Assembly: GCF_014196295.1 (NCBI RefSeq)
Contig: NZ_JACIDK010000004.1
Coordinates: 310,001 to 374,000 of the forward strand
Direction of reading: 5' to 3'
Length of the DNA stretch: 64,000 nt
DNA from: Phenylobacterium haematophilum
GTDB lineage: Bacteria; Pseudomonadota; Alphaproteobacteria; Caulobacterales; Caulobacteraceae
The translations under genes and the position numbers were made by a program. Within the stretch, counting starts at the first letter, position 1. The number at the start of each line of letters is the position of its first letter. The notes beneath the pieces are model-generated. The model searched no databases, was not told where the DNA came from, and saw only the letters and a list, made by a program, of their open reading frames with translations. This document shows, piece by piece, positions 43,388 through 52,642 of this stretch.

Positions 43388-46366
43388 TTAGAAGTTGGCC
43401 GTGAAGCCGATGAACATCTTGCGACCCAGCAGATCGTAGGTCGGGTAGGTGTTCGGCAGACCGGTGCCGGCGATACGCGAGTTCACCAGCGGCGGGTCTT
43501 GGTCGAGGATGTTGTTGATACCAGCGCGCACCGTGAAGGTGTCGTTGATGTTCCACACGCCCGACAGGTCGAGGTAGCTGCGAGCCGGCAGGGTGTGGTT
43601 GAACGCGTTCTGCGAACCGGTGCCGATGGTCGGCTCCTGAGTGTCGGTTTCCAGCTTCACTTCGCCGATGTAGCGCCAGGCGGCCGAGAACGTCATGTCC
43701 CACGGAGTGGTCCAGTTGACGCGCAGCTGGTGACGCCACTTCGGGTTCACGGTCTGGCACTGCGGGCCGAAGAGGCCGGCGCAGTCGTATTCCGGATCGC
43801 CCGGCAGCGGGATGGTGGTGCTCTCGATCAGGTAGGCGCCGTTCAGGGCGACCGAGACGCGGCCGTAGTCTTCCAGACCGATCATTTCGATCGGCAGGTT
43901 GTAGTTGACCTGGACGTCGACGCCCGACGTGGTGCCAGCACCGACGTTGACGTTGGCGCCGTTGATGTAGCCGCCGGCGGCGACGTCGTCGCCGAACAGA
44001 GCGCCGTTGATCGGGTTACGAACGATCTGCGAGCAGAACGCTTCGTCGCCGGTCTGCAGGCAGCGTTGCATGATCACGCCCAGCGGGATGTTCCCGATCG
44101 TGCCTTCGAGGTCGATCGTGAAGTAGTCCAGGCTGGCGGTCAGGCCCGTAAGGAAGGTCGGGGTCAGGGTGAAGCCGACCGAGAAGGTCTTGGCTTCTTC
44201 CGACTTCAGTTCCGGGTTACCGCCTTGCAGGACCGAGCACTGACCCGAGGGGCACTGCGGAATGTTCAGGTACTGGGCCGCGGTGATGCCGGTGTTCAGG
44301 CAGGCCGCGAGGCTGGCCGGGGTCGGAGCGCCCTGGGCGCAGGGGTCGACCGACACCTGGCTGGTGTTGGTCACCGACTGCGGGGTGTAGAGTTCGAGCA
44401 GGTTCGGCGCACGAATGGCTTGGTTGTACGACGCGCGGAAACGGATGTCGTCGGTCGGCGCCCACTGCAGAGCCACCTTGTAGGTGTCCGCGGTGATGCC
44501 GGTCGAGTAGTCCGAGTAGCGGTAGCCGAGGTCGAGGACGACATCCTTGGCCCAGGCCATGTCCTGAATCAGCGGGATCCGGGCTTCGCCGAACCCTTCG
44601 GTCACCGCGATGCTCTCGTCGATCTTCACCGAAGCGCCGCCGGCGCCCGACAGATCGCCGCTCAGCTGAGCGACGTCAGGGGCGTATTCCAGGTGCTCAC
44701 GACGGGTCTGGAAGCCGAAGTTGACCGCAACGCTGTCGTTGGCCCACGGCGACTTCACGCCGTATTCGCCCAGGTCGCCGGTGATGGTGCCTTCGACGAT
44801 CCGCTGGCTGACCGCGCCGCGCGAGGTGCCGGTGATGTCCAGGTAAGCCAGGGCTTCCGAGGTCACGCCGCCGTCTTGGAAGATGTTGAACGGCACGCAG
44901 CCGTCCGACTGGTCGATACAAGCCGGGCCGTTCGGCGTCTGAACGACTTGCAGGGCCTTCTGGATCTTGGAGATCGAGAGGTAGTTCTGCGAGGCTTGGT
45001 ACAGGCTGGTATAGTAGTACGAACCGTACAGGTCGTAGGTCCACGGACCGGCGATCTCGCCGCGCGAACCCAGGACGACGCGGTAGTTCTGGTGCTCGTA
45101 GAAGCCGTTACGACCGCCGCCTTCGATGTTCCGGCGACCGATGTACATGTCGACGTCGTTGCCAGCAGCGACGTCGGCCGGCGTACAGCCGATGGCGCCC
45201 TGTTGCTGGGCGCTCATGAACGGGTTGTTACAGTTGACCAGGAAGCCGCTCGTCGCAGACGGGCCGCTGCCTTGGAACAGGCCGGTCGGCGCGATCTGCA
45301 CGTTCGTGCGGTCGTTCATGAACGAGAAGTCGGAGTACAGCTTGAAGTTATCGTTCACGTCGTACTTGGCGAAGAAGCCCGCGGTGTAACGCGTGCTCTG
45401 CTGCATCAGGTACGAGTATTCGTTCGAGTTGAAGAACGGCGGCGGCGTCGTACGCGCGCTGTCGCTCCACGGAACGAATTGGTTGCCGACAACGGCGAGT
45501 TGGCCGCCTTGGCCGTCAGCGCGGAACCACTGGTTCGAGTTCGGCGAACCGGCGCAGCTGGCGACGCCAGCGGCCGAGGCGACGACCTGACAGGCCGACC
45601 AGTCGCGCTTGCCTTGGGTGACCGGCTCTTGGTCGTGGTAGGTGAAGAAGGCGGTGACGTTGCCGCGGCCGTCTTCGGTGTTGGCGCCGTAGACGATGCT
45701 CAGGTCACGCGACGCGCCGTCCCAGGTGTTTTCCTTCGGCTTGGCGACTTGGCGCGGGCCGAGCAGGCTCTGGACGAATTCGTTGTGCTGGTTGTGCTGA
45801 TAGATGCCCCAGTTGCCATCGATCTGCAGACCTTCGAAGTCGCGCTTCATAACGAAGTTCACGACGCCGGCGATGGCGTCCGAACCGTAGGTCGCCGAAG
45901 CGCCGCCGGTCAGAACGTCAACGCGCTCGATCAGCTGGCTCGGGATCTGGTTGATGTCGGGCGAAGGGTTCGGGTTGCCGGTGTTCGGGTCGCCGATGCC
46001 CAGGCGACGGCCGTCGACCAGCACCAGGGTGCGGGTTTGGCCCAGACCGCGCAGGTCGATGGTGGCGACGCCGCCCGGACCCGACAGCGGGTTCGAGGTC
46101 GACGACAGGCCAGTCGCAGCGTTCTGCGAGATTTGCGGCAATTGGTTCAGGAAGTCGGCGGTGACCGGACGGCCGCCCAGGGTGACTTCTTGCGAACCGA
46201 CGACTTGGACCGGGCTGACGCTGGTCAGGTTCGGCTGCGGAATGCGCGAGCCGGTGACGACGATTTCGGAAACTTCCGACTCTTGGGCGACCGCTTGGCC
46301 GGCGCCGAGAGCGACGATTCCGCAAATCATCGACGACGCCAGCAGGCGTCCACGTTGCGTAGTCAT
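43388..46366 (-). CDS. TonB-dependent receptor (second copy)
   Basis: 992 residues from the ATG at 46366; a TTG at 46372 sits at better spacing (8 nt) from GGAGGA and could be the true start. Signal peptide (LLASSMICGIVALGAGQAVA), TonB box (VSEIVVTGSRI), plug with VATIDLRGLGQTRTLVLVDGRRLG and IERVDVLTGGASATYGSDAIAGVVNFVM, barrel ending GRKMFIGFTANF. The barrel holds several Cys pairs (for example CQVVASAAGVASCAG). Unlike the first receptor it has PxxV-rich plug loops as in sphingomonad receptors. Ligand unknown; the peptide-binding protein gene lies 222 bp upstream on the same strand. Confidence 0.95.
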   Translation of the reverse strand: MTTQRGRLLASSMICGIVALGAGQAVAQESEVSEIVVTGSRIPQPNLTSVSPVQVVGSQEVTLGGRPVTADFLNQLPQISQNAATGLSSTSNPLSGPGGVATIDLRGLGQTRTLVLVDGRRLGIGDPNTGNPNPSPDINQIPSQLIERVDVLTGGASATYGSDAIAGVVNFVMKRDFEGLQIDGNWGIYQHNQHNEFVQSLLGPRQVAKPKENTWDGASRDLSIVYGANTEDGRGNVTAFFTYHDQEPVTQGKRDWSACQVVASAAGVASCAGSPNSNQWFRADGQGGQLAVVGNQFVPWSDSARTTPPPFFNSNEYSYLMQQSTRYTAGFFAKYDVNDNFKLYSDFSFMNDRTNVQIAPTGLFQGSGPSATSGFLVNCNNPFMSAQQQGAIGCTPADVAAGNDVDMYIGRRNIEGGGRNGFYEHQNYRVVLGSRGEIAGPWTYDLYGSYYYTSLYQASQNYLSISKIQKALQVVQTPNGPACIDQSDGCVPFNIFQDGGVTSEALAYLDITGTSRGAVSQRIVEGTITGDLGEYGVKSPWANDSVAVNFGFQTRREHLEYAPDVAQLSGDLSGAGGASVKIDESIAVTEGFGEARIPLIQDMAWAKDVVLDLGYRYSDYSTGITADTYKVALQWAPTDDIRFRASYNQAIRAPNLLELYTPQSVTNTSQVSVDPCAQGAPTPASLAACLNTGITAAQYLNIPQCPSGQCSVLQGGNPELKSEEAKTFSVGFTLTPTFLTGLTASLDYFTIDLEGTIGNIPLGVIMQRCLQTGDEAFCSQIVRNPINGALFGDDVAAGGYINGANVNVGAGTTSGVDVQVNYNLPIEMIGLEDYGRVSVALNGAYLIESTTIPLPGDPEYDCAGLFGPQCQTVNPKWRHQLRVNWTTPWDMTFSAAWRYIGEVKLETDTQEPTIGTGSQNAFNHTLPARSYLDLSGVWNINDTFTVRAGINNILDQDPPLVNSRIAGTGLPNTYPTYDLLGRKMFIGFTANF

Positions 46367-46588
46367 TTTCAAGGTCTAGATCCTCCAGCGGCCCGCCCAC
46401 CCAGACGGTGGCGATCCCGCTCCCCACAAAAGGTTCGGTCCCGGATTCGAATTCGAACCCGGTTACCTTGGAGTTACGGGGCTTACAGCTAGAGGGTCAA
46501 CGCAGTTTAGCCGCCCGCAATGTTGTGGACGCCAACCTGTCGCATTCTGGTCACAGATTGTGCCCGAGCGGCGCTGTCGCGCACGATT

Positions 46589-48265
46589 TTACCCTTTTGG
46601 CGCAACGGAATTCCTCGCACCAGGCGTGCCTTTCGCAACACACCAGTAACGCGCGCGATGCTGGTCCACGATATTGTCGACAAAGCCGGTGACCTTCGGC
46701 GAGACGAGATTCTTGTTCACGTAGAAATAGATAGGCGCAACCGGGGCGTCGTCGAGCATCAGCGCCTCGGCCTGCGCGAGGTAACCGGCGCGGACCTGCG
46801 CATCGACTTCGGCGTCAGCCTTGGCCAGCAGCGCGTCATAGGCCGGATTGCGATAGTCACCATAATTTTGCGGGCCGGTCGCCGACTGTTGCAGGTAAAG
46901 GAAACTCATGGCGTCGTTGTAATCGGCGATCCAGGCCGCGTCGGCGACGTCGAAATCTCGGGAGCGGAAGGCCGCATAGGCGATCTGGGCTTCATTCTGC
47001 ACTAGGCGCGCATCGACCCCGATCTCCTTCCAGTCGGCTTGGATGGCCGGCATGAAAAGCATCGGATCAGGTGTGTTGCGGTGCTTGATTTCGAAGCGCA
47101 GCGGGTTCTTGGGACCATAGCCGGCCTGCGCCAGCAGGCGGCGCGCCTCGGCCTGCCGCTTCTCGAGCGGCCAGGACGCCCACGCCGGCGGCGGCGCAGC
47201 CGTGTAGTTCGCGACGCCAGGGGGCACGAAGGTATAGGCCGCCTTCTGCCCGCCCCGCAGGAGCTTCTCGGTGATGAAATCGCGGTCGATGGACATCGCC
47301 AGGGCCTGCCGTACGCGCTTGTCCTTGAAGGCCGGGACGTTCGAGTTGAACGCCAGATAGGTCACGCCCAGGAAGGTGTGGGTGCGCACGTAGCCGGGCA
47401 TGGTTTCGCGCAGGAAGGCGATGCGGTTCGACTGGATGTCGGCGTTCATGTCCAACTCGCCGCGCGCCACCCGCCGCTCGGCCATGGCCGCATCCGGCGT
47501 CGGGTACAGATAGATCTGGTCGACGCAGACCTTGTCGGCCTCGTAGAAGCGCGGGTTCTTCACCAGCCGCACATAGTCGCCGAGTTTCCAGTCGGTGACG
47601 ATGTAAGGGCCGTTCGACAGGTAGTTTCCCGGCTGCACCCACTTCTCACCGACCTTGTCCAGCAGGTGCTTAGGCACAGGCGACATGGTGTGGTGCTTGG
47701 CGAGTTCAGGCAGGTACGGCGCCGGATGGTTCAGGGTGATCTCTAGCACCTTCGGCGAGATCGCCCGCACGCCGAGCGCTTCCTTGGGCGCCTTGCCTTC
47801 GTTCACGGCCTGGGCGTTCTTGATCAGATAAAGGACGGAGGCGTACTCCGACGCGGTTTCGGGCAGCAGGATCCGCCTCAGGGAGTAAACGAAGTCGTCC
47901 GCGGTCACCGGCACGCCGTCGGACCAGTTCGCATCGCGCAGGTAGAAGGTCCAGACCAGGCCGTCGGAGCTGGTCTCCCAGCGCTCGGCCATACCCGGGA
48001 CCGCCTCGCCTTTCTCGTCGGAATCGGTCAGTCCGATCAGCAGGTTGGCGATGATCCGGTCTTCCCAGGTCCCGGTCGACTTGTGCGGATCGAGCGTCAC
48101 CGGCTCGGAGACGTTGCCCGCCTGGATGCAGACCTGGCCGGCTGGGCATGGCGGTCTGGAGGGCCCCTTGGGCGCGCAGGCGGCGATGGAAAAGGCCGCC
48201 GCGGCCAGGATCAGCGTATTGCCGAGCGCCCGGAGCGCCCTATCAATGCGGGACGTCGAAACCAT
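46589..48265 (-). CDS. Peptide ABC transporter substrate-binding protein (OppA-like)
   Basis: 558 residues, a lipoprotein with signal peptide ending FSIAAC. SBP_bac_5 fold: NVSEPVTLDPHKSTGTWEDRIIANLLIGL at the start, then VPGMAERWETSSDGLVWTFYLRDANWSDGVPVTADDFVYSLRR, GVTYLAFNSNVPAFKDKRVRQALAMSIDRDFITEKLLRG and the C-terminal lobe. It binds oligopeptides in the periplasm and delivers them to a permease pair; two such permease genes lie nearby at 48824-50643 on the same strand, with one gene of opposite orientation between. No ATPase gene is near. Confidence 0.95.
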   Translation of the reverse strand: MVSTSRIDRALRALGNTLILAAAAFSIAACAPKGPSRPPCPAGQVCIQAGNVSEPVTLDPHKSTGTWEDRIIANLLIGLTDSDEKGEAVPGMAERWETSSDGLVWTFYLRDANWSDGVPVTADDFVYSLRRILLPETASEYASVLYLIKNAQAVNEGKAPKEALGVRAISPKVLEITLNHPAPYLPELAKHHTMSPVPKHLLDKVGEKWVQPGNYLSNGPYIVTDWKLGDYVRLVKNPRFYEADKVCVDQIYLYPTPDAAMAERRVARGELDMNADIQSNRIAFLRETMPGYVRTHTFLGVTYLAFNSNVPAFKDKRVRQALAMSIDRDFITEKLLRGGQKAAYTFVPPGVANYTAAPPPAWASWPLEKRQAEARRLLAQAGYGPKNPLRFEIKHRNTPDPMLFMPAIQADWKEIGVDARLVQNEAQIAYAAFRSRDFDVADAAWIADYNDAMSFLYLQQSATGPQNYGDYRNPAYDALLAKADAEVDAQVRAGYLAQAEALMLDDAPVAPIYFYVNKNLVSPKVTGFVDNIVDQHRARYWCVAKGTPGARNSVAPKG

Positions 48266-48274
48266 GGGTCACGG

Positions 48275-48820
48275 ATGACACACTTTCCCACGCGCTCAAA
48301 GCTGACCGCCCTCGCTCTCCTGGCCGCCCTCGTCGCCGGGGGCCAGGCCGCCGCCCAGGCCAGGCCCGAAGGCCGCGCCGCGGTGTTGCAGTCTCTGCTC
48401 GACTGCAAGACCAAGAGCGACCCGACCGAACGCCTGGCTTGCTATGACGCCGCCGCGGGCGCCATCGACACCGCCGAGCAGAAGGGCGACATCGTCGTCG
48501 TCGACCGTGAGCAGGCCAAGGCCGCGCGCAAGCAGGCCTTCGGCCTCAGCCTGCCGACCCTGGACATGTTCAACAAGGCCGAGGCGACCCCCGAGGAAGC
48601 CAATCGCATCGAGGACACCGTCGAGCGCGCCTATCGCGGCGGCGACGGCAAGTGGGTGTTCGAACTGACCGGCGGCGCGATCTGGCAGTACTACGACGCC
48701 GCCGATCTCGGCCGTCAGCCGAAGAAGGGCAGCAAGGTCGAGGTCCGCAAGGGCGCGGTGGGCGGCTACTTCCTCAGCCTCGACGGTCAGTCCGGCGCCC
48801 GCGCCAAGCGGCTGCGCTAG
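48275..48820 (+). CDS. Secreted conserved hypothetical protein
   Basis: 181 residues from the ATG at 48275. Signal peptide (ALALLAALVAGGQAAAQA). The mature N-terminus has LLDCKTKSDPTERLACYDAAAGAI, a Cys pair with a C-x10-RLxCYD pattern seen in several small alphaproteobacterial exported proteins, then a C-terminal part (GGDGKWVFELTGGAIWQYYDAADLGRQPKKGSKVEVRKGAVGGYFLSLDG) that looks like a small beta-barrel. Function unknown. It sits between the Opp binding protein and permease genes but on the other strand. Confidence 0.7.
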   Translation: MTHFPTRSKLTALALLAALVAGGQAAAQARPEGRAAVLQSLLDCKTKSDPTERLACYDAAAGAIDTAEQKGDIVVVDREQAKAARKQAFGLSLPTLDMFNKAEATPEEANRIEDTVERAYRGGDGKWVFELTGGAIWQYYDAADLGRQPKKGSKVEVRKGAVGGYFLSLDGQSGARAKRLR

Positions 48821-48823
48821 GGC

Positions 48824-49723
48824 TCAGCGGTCCTTCGGGTCGATCGCGTCCCGAAGGCCGTCGCCGATGAAGTTGAAGCTCATCAGCGTCACGACCATGG
48901 TCAGGGCGGGGAAGATCAGCAGCCAGGGGGCCAGTTCCATGTCCTGCGCCCCGCCCGCGATCAGAGTTCCGAGCGAGGCCATCGGCGGCTGCACGCCGAG
49001 ACCCAGAAAGCTGAGGAAGCTCTCTGCCAGGATAACGGCAGGTATCGTCAGGGTCACATAGACCACCACCGGCCCCAGCAGGTTGGGAATGATGTGGCGT
49101 GAGATGACGCCGCCCTGGCTGAGCCCCGCCGCGCGCGCGGCCTCCACGAACTCCTTATGCTTCAAGCCCAGCGTCTGGCCGCGGACGATGCGGCTCATCG
49201 TCAGCCATTCGACGGCGCCGATGGCGACGAAGATCAGGATGATGTTCGACCCGAAGGTCACCATCAACAGGATCACGAAGAAGATGAAGGGCAGCGAGTA
49301 GAGCACGTCGACGACGCGCATCATGATCTCGTCGAGCACCCCGCCGACATAGCCGGCGACCGCGCCCCAGGCGATGCCGATGACCAGCGACACCAGCGTC
49401 GCCACCAGCCCGATCGCCAGCGACACCCTAAGGCCGACAAGGAGTCTGGCCAGCAGATCACGGCCAAGCGAGTCGGCGCCCAGCAGGTGGCCGGCGGTCA
49501 GCGGCGGCGCCCAGACGTCGTTCTTGTTGATCTGGTCGTAGCTGAACGGAACCAGGTGCGGCCCGACGATGGCGACCAGCACCAGCACCGCCAGCACCGC
49601 CATGCCGCTGACCGCGGCCCAGTTGCGGAACAGGCGGCGCACCGCATCGTCCCACAGGCTGCGGCCTTTCACAGCCTTTTCCATGACTTGCGCGCCGGCG
49701 CGCGAACCGGGAGCCAGGATCAC
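48824..49723 (-). CDS. Peptide ABC transporter permease (OppC-like)
   Basis: 299 residues from the GTG at 49723, which overlaps the oppB stop as GTGA. OppC features: a single N-terminal helix (AAVSGMAVLAVLVLVAIVGPHLVPF), the ADSLGRDLLARLLVGLRVSLAIGL segment, and the EAA loop EAARAAGLSQGGVISRHIIPNLLGPVVVYVTLTIPAVILAESFLSFLGLGVQPP. It pairs with OppB in the inner membrane. Confidence 0.95.
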   Translation of the reverse strand: MILAPGSRAGAQVMEKAVKGRSLWDDAVRRLFRNWAAVSGMAVLAVLVLVAIVGPHLVPFSYDQINKNDVWAPPLTAGHLLGADSLGRDLLARLLVGLRVSLAIGLVATLVSLVIGIAWGAVAGYVGGVLDEIMMRVVDVLYSLPFIFFVILLMVTFGSNIILIFVAIGAVEWLTMSRIVRGQTLGLKHKEFVEAARAAGLSQGGVISRHIIPNLLGPVVVYVTLTIPAVILAESFLSFLGLGVQPPMASLGTLIAGGAQDMELAPWLLIFPALTMVVTLMSFNFIGDGLRDAIDPKDR

Positions 49724-50643
49724 GACAGCCTCACGCGGGGATCAAGCGCCGCATAGAGCAGGTCGGCGATCAGGTTCAGGACTAGGATCAGGGCGGCGTA
49801 GAAAATCACCATGCCCATGACCACGGTGTAGTCGCGCTGGAGCGCGGAAATGACGAAAAACTTGCCTAGTCCCGGCAGGTTAAAGATCTTTTCCACCACC
49901 AAGCTGCCGGTGAGCAGGCCGGCGCACGCCGGGCCAAGATAGCTGACCAGCGGCAGGATCGCCGCGCGCAGGGCGTGTTTTCCGACAATCCTGTGTTCCG
50001 GCAAGCCTTTAGCTCGGGCGGTGCGGATGTAGTTCGAGCGCAGCACTTCGATCATGCCCGCCCGCGTCAGGCGCGAGATGATGGCGATCTGCGGCAGGGC
50101 CAGCACCGCTACCGGCAATATCAGGTTTGGGAGCGCCCCGCCGTTCCAACCGCCAGAAGGCAGAAGCTGAAGTTTCGACCCGAATATCAGCACGAGCAGC
50201 GGCGCCGTGACGAAAGTCGGGATGCAGACCCCGATGATGGCCACCGCCATCACACCGTAGTCGATGAGCTTGTTCTGCCGCAGCGCGGCCAGCACCCCAA
50301 GGGTCACCCCGACCACGCTGGCCAGGATGATCGCCGACAGTCCGAGGACCAGGCTGACCTTGTAGTTCTCCTGCAGGATCTGGAGGACGCTCTTGTCCTT
50401 GTACTTCAGCGACGGGCCGAAATCGCCGCGGGCCACGTCGCGGAGATAGTTGAAGTACTGCTCGTGCAGCGGCTTATCCATCCCGTACTTGGCCATCACG
50501 TTCCGCTCGATCTCGGGCGAGAGCTTGCGGTCCATGTCGAACGGGCTGCCAGGCGCGGCGCGCATCATGAAGAATGCGACAGTCACCACCAGGAACAGGG
50601 TCGGGATGGCCACCAGCAGGCGGCGGCCGATAAAGCGGAACAT
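49720..50643 (-). CDS. Peptide ABC transporter permease (OppB-like)
   Basis: 307 residues. OppB features: MFRFIGRRLLVAIPTLFLVVTVAFFMMRAAPGSPFD at the start, and the EAA loop TARAKGLPEHRIVGKHALRAAILPLVSYLGPACAGLLTGSLVVEKIFNLPGLGKF. First gene of the permease pair; the ATPases OppD and OppF that would energise it are not in this window. Confidence 0.95.
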   Translation of the reverse strand: MFRFIGRRLLVAIPTLFLVVTVAFFMMRAAPGSPFDMDRKLSPEIERNVMAKYGMDKPLHEQYFNYLRDVARGDFGPSLKYKDKSVLQILQENYKVSLVLGLSAIILASVVGVTLGVLAALRQNKLIDYGVMAVAIIGVCIPTFVTAPLLVLIFGSKLQLLPSGGWNGGALPNLILPVAVLALPQIAIISRLTRAGMIEVLRSNYIRTARAKGLPEHRIVGKHALRAAILPLVSYLGPACAGLLTGSLVVEKIFNLPGLGKFFVISALQRDYTVVMGMVIFYAALILVLNLIADLLYAALDPRVRLS

Positions 50644-50748
50644 CAGGGGCTCGAGGTGGCGGCCGATCGTCGGCCGGGCGTTGCGAAACTTTCACCGCCC
50701 CCCGATGATGTCAAACGATCGCCCCTCCCCCTCCTAGCGGTATTGCAG

Positions 50749-51159
50749 ATGACTGACTTCCGACGCGTCACCGACCAGCTCTCGGTCGCCCCCCAGATCT
50801 CGACCGCCGACCTGGCGAGCGCGGCGGCCCAGGGCTTCAAGCTGGTGATCAACAACCGGCCGGACGGCGAGGACCCGGCCCAGCCGACCAGCGCCGAGAT
50901 CGAGGCGGCCGCCAAGGCCGCGGGCCTCAAGTACATGCACATCCCGGTGCGCGGCGGCCCGACCCCTGACCAGATCGAGGCCAACCATCGCGCCGTCGAG
51001 GCGGCCGGCGGGCCGGTGCTGGCCTTCTGCCGTTCGGGCACCCGCTCGATCGTCACTTGGTCTCTCGGCCAGTTTCAGGCCGACGAGCGCTCGGCGGACG
51101 AACTCGTCGAGCTGGGCGCCCAGGCCGGTTACGACCTTTCGGGCGCTTTCCCGCGCTAG
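50749..51159 (+). CDS. Blh-family protein tyrosine phosphatase-like/sulfur transferase (TIGR01244)
   Basis: 136 residues from the ATG at 50749. The start (FRRVTDQLSVAPQISTADLASAAAQGFKLVINNRPDGED) and the Cys loop LAFCRSGTRSIVTWSL (C-x5-R, a phosphatase/rhodanese-like site) match the small TIGR01244 domain, often found fused to an MBL domain in the Blh protein. Here it is free-standing. Its substrate is not established. Confidence 0.9.
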   Translation: MTDFRRVTDQLSVAPQISTADLASAAAQGFKLVINNRPDGEDPAQPTSAEIEAAAKAAGLKYMHIPVRGGPTPDQIEANHRAVEAAGGPVLAFCRSGTRSIVTWSLGQFQADERSADELVELGAQAGYDLSGAFPR

Positions 51160-51168
51160 ACACGAAGA

Positions 51169-51196
51169 GGCCCGCCCCCGGCGTCGGGAGCGGGCC
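51169..51196. terminator. Hairpin between the Blh-type gene and the PEP-CTERM gene
   Basis: GGCCCGCCCCCG and CGGGAGCGGGCC form a 12-bp stem with one mismatch and a 4-nt loop between two convergent genes. T tracts are weak, so it is likely bidirectional but unproven. Confidence 0.5.
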
Positions 51197-51221
51197 CTTA
51201 ATCGTTCGCGATGCAGCGGCC

Positions 51222-51833
51222 TTAGGCCGGCGTGAACGCGTTCCGACGGCGCGAGGAGCGCACCGCGCTGCCGACCGCGCCGAAGCCGATGATCATCATC
51301 GCCCAGGTCGCGGGCTCCGGGACGGCGCTGCCGACGTCGCCAAGCGTGACCTGGAAGCTGGCCGTGCCGCCGGTGAAGTTGAAGGTCTGCTGCCGGGCGT
51401 AGTCGATGTTGATCGAATTGCCGGTGAAGCTGAACGACGGGACGACGCCGCCGGTCGTGAGATTGTTGCTCAGCAGCGAAATGCCGGTGATCGTCTGGGC
51501 GCGGTCGAACAGGACGTTGCTGATCGCCAGGCTGTAGGTCTGGAAGTCCCAGGTGTCCTGCGAACGCAGGGTGATGATGTTGGTGACCGCGTCCCAATCG
51601 ACGAACACCACGCCGCCGCCCCAGCCCGACGGGTTGGAGACGAAGTCACCGCCGTCCAGCTCATAGCCGGCGCCGAGCACCGCGCCGGTGTTCTGGTAGA
51701 GCTTGCCGCCGCTGGAGCTGTAGTCCGGCAGGTGGGACTCCGAACGGAAGTCAGCCACCGTCACGGCGGCCGCGGCCGGCAGGCCGAACATCAGGGTTCC
51801 GGCGGCGATCGCGCCCGCAATCAGCTTCTTCAT
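51222..51833 (-). CDS. PEP-CTERM (PEPxxWAM) exported protein
   Basis: 203 residues from the ATG at 51833. Signal peptide (MKKLIAGAIAAGTLMFGLPAAA), a beta-rich body (VFVDWDAVTNIITLRSQDTWDFQTYSLAISNVLF, SFQVTLGDVG) and the C-terminal sorting signal AVPEPATWAMMIIGFGAVGSAVRSSRRR: the PEP motif, a hydrophobic helix and a basic tail. The WAM form is common in alphaproteobacteria. An exosortase/EpsH would process it; none is in this window. Confidence 0.9.
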   Translation of the reverse strand: MKKLIAGAIAAGTLMFGLPAAAAVTVADFRSESHLPDYSSSGGKLYQNTGAVLGAGYELDGGDFVSNPSGWGGGVVFVDWDAVTNIITLRSQDTWDFQTYSLAISNVLFDRAQTITGISLLSNNLTTGGVVPSFSFTGNSINIDYARQQTFNFTGGTASFQVTLGDVGSAVPEPATWAMMIIGFGAVGSAVRSSRRRNAFTPA

Positions 51834-52011
51834 AGTCTCAAGCCCCAACTGTGCGGCCACAGCGGCCGCGAATTTCGCCTGTCCCATTCCGACCCGTCTG
51901 GGGCGAATGCGACTCTCTTCAGACGGGTGCTTGCAGGAGCCGTGCCAGCCGCGCGGCTCTCGGCGGGACGCGAAATAGGTACTTTACGTACTGATTTTAC
52001 GTCGGCAATCT

Positions 52012-52027
52012 GGTACTCATGAGTACC
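52012..52027. promoter_or_regulatory. Perfect 16-bp palindrome over the TetR start codon
   Basis: GGTACTCATGAGTACC is a perfect palindrome whose centre contains the ATG at 52019-52021. An upstream AGGTACTTTACGTACT stretch repeats the GTAC halves. A site here is well placed for autorepression of the TetR-SDR operon. Confidence 0.65.
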
Positions 52028-52642
52028 GATACCATCTCGACCGGCCCCGGACGTCCGCGCGACGAAGAGGCCACCGCCGCGATCCTCGCTGCGACGCTGC
52101 GCCTGCTGGCCGCGCGCGGCTATGCCGGGACCAGCACGGCCGACATCGCCACCGCCGCCCGCGCCAGCAAGGCGACCGTCTATCGGCGCTGGCCGAGCAA
52201 GCCGGCACTGTTCGCGCAGGCCATCCAGCACGGCCTACGCCAGGCGCACGAAGCGCCGGCCCGGACCGGCGACGTGCGCGAGGACATCGCCGGCGTGCTG
52301 GCCGCCAAGATGGCCGCCTTCGCCGACGGCCCGCTCGGCGGCGCCATCCGCGCCGTCGTCTCCCATGCGGCGCACGAACCGGAGCTGTCGCGGGCGATGA
52401 CCATGGTCACCCAGGGCGCGCGCGAACACGGTCCCCTGCGCGGCCTGGTCGAGGAGGCCAAGCGCCAGGGCCTGGCGCCCGCACATGCCGACACCGGCCT
52501 GCTGCTCGACCTGCTGCTGGGAGCGCCGTTCTTCCAGCTGCTGGTGCTGCAGGTCCCGCCCGATCCCGCCACCGCCCGCGCCCTGGTCGACCAAGTGTTC
52601 GGGCTTGCCGAAAAGGACGCCCCCCGTGCAACTGCGAGATAG
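52019..52642 (+). CDS. TetR family transcriptional regulator
   Basis: 207 residues. The helix-turn-helix is GRPRDEEATAAILAATLRLLAARGYAGTSTADIATAARASKATVYRRWPSKPALFAQAI, with the R-W-P-S-K form of the TetR_C_33-like group. Its start codon lies inside a perfect palindrome, suggesting autoregulation. It overlaps the SDR gene by 17 bp and probably regulates that operon. Confidence 0.92.
   Translation: MSTDTISTGPGRPRDEEATAAILAATLRLLAARGYAGTSTADIATAARASKATVYRRWPSKPALFAQAIQHGLRQAHEAPARTGDVREDIAGVLAAKMAAFADGPLGGAIRAVVSHAAHEPELSRAMTMVTQGAREHGPLRGLVEEAKRQGLAPAHADTGLLLDLLLGAPFFQLLVLQVPPDPATARALVDQVFGLAEKDAPRATAR

Noticed and set aside
43209..43760. N-terminal extension of the retropepsin-like protein to 43760
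   Set aside because: Overlaps the TonB receptor and lacks coding character; a lipoprotein signal starts at 43208.
43259..46492. Plus-strand frame of 1077 codons antisense to the second TonB receptor
   Set aside because: Same bias as above; no domain; the receptor on the other strand is clear.
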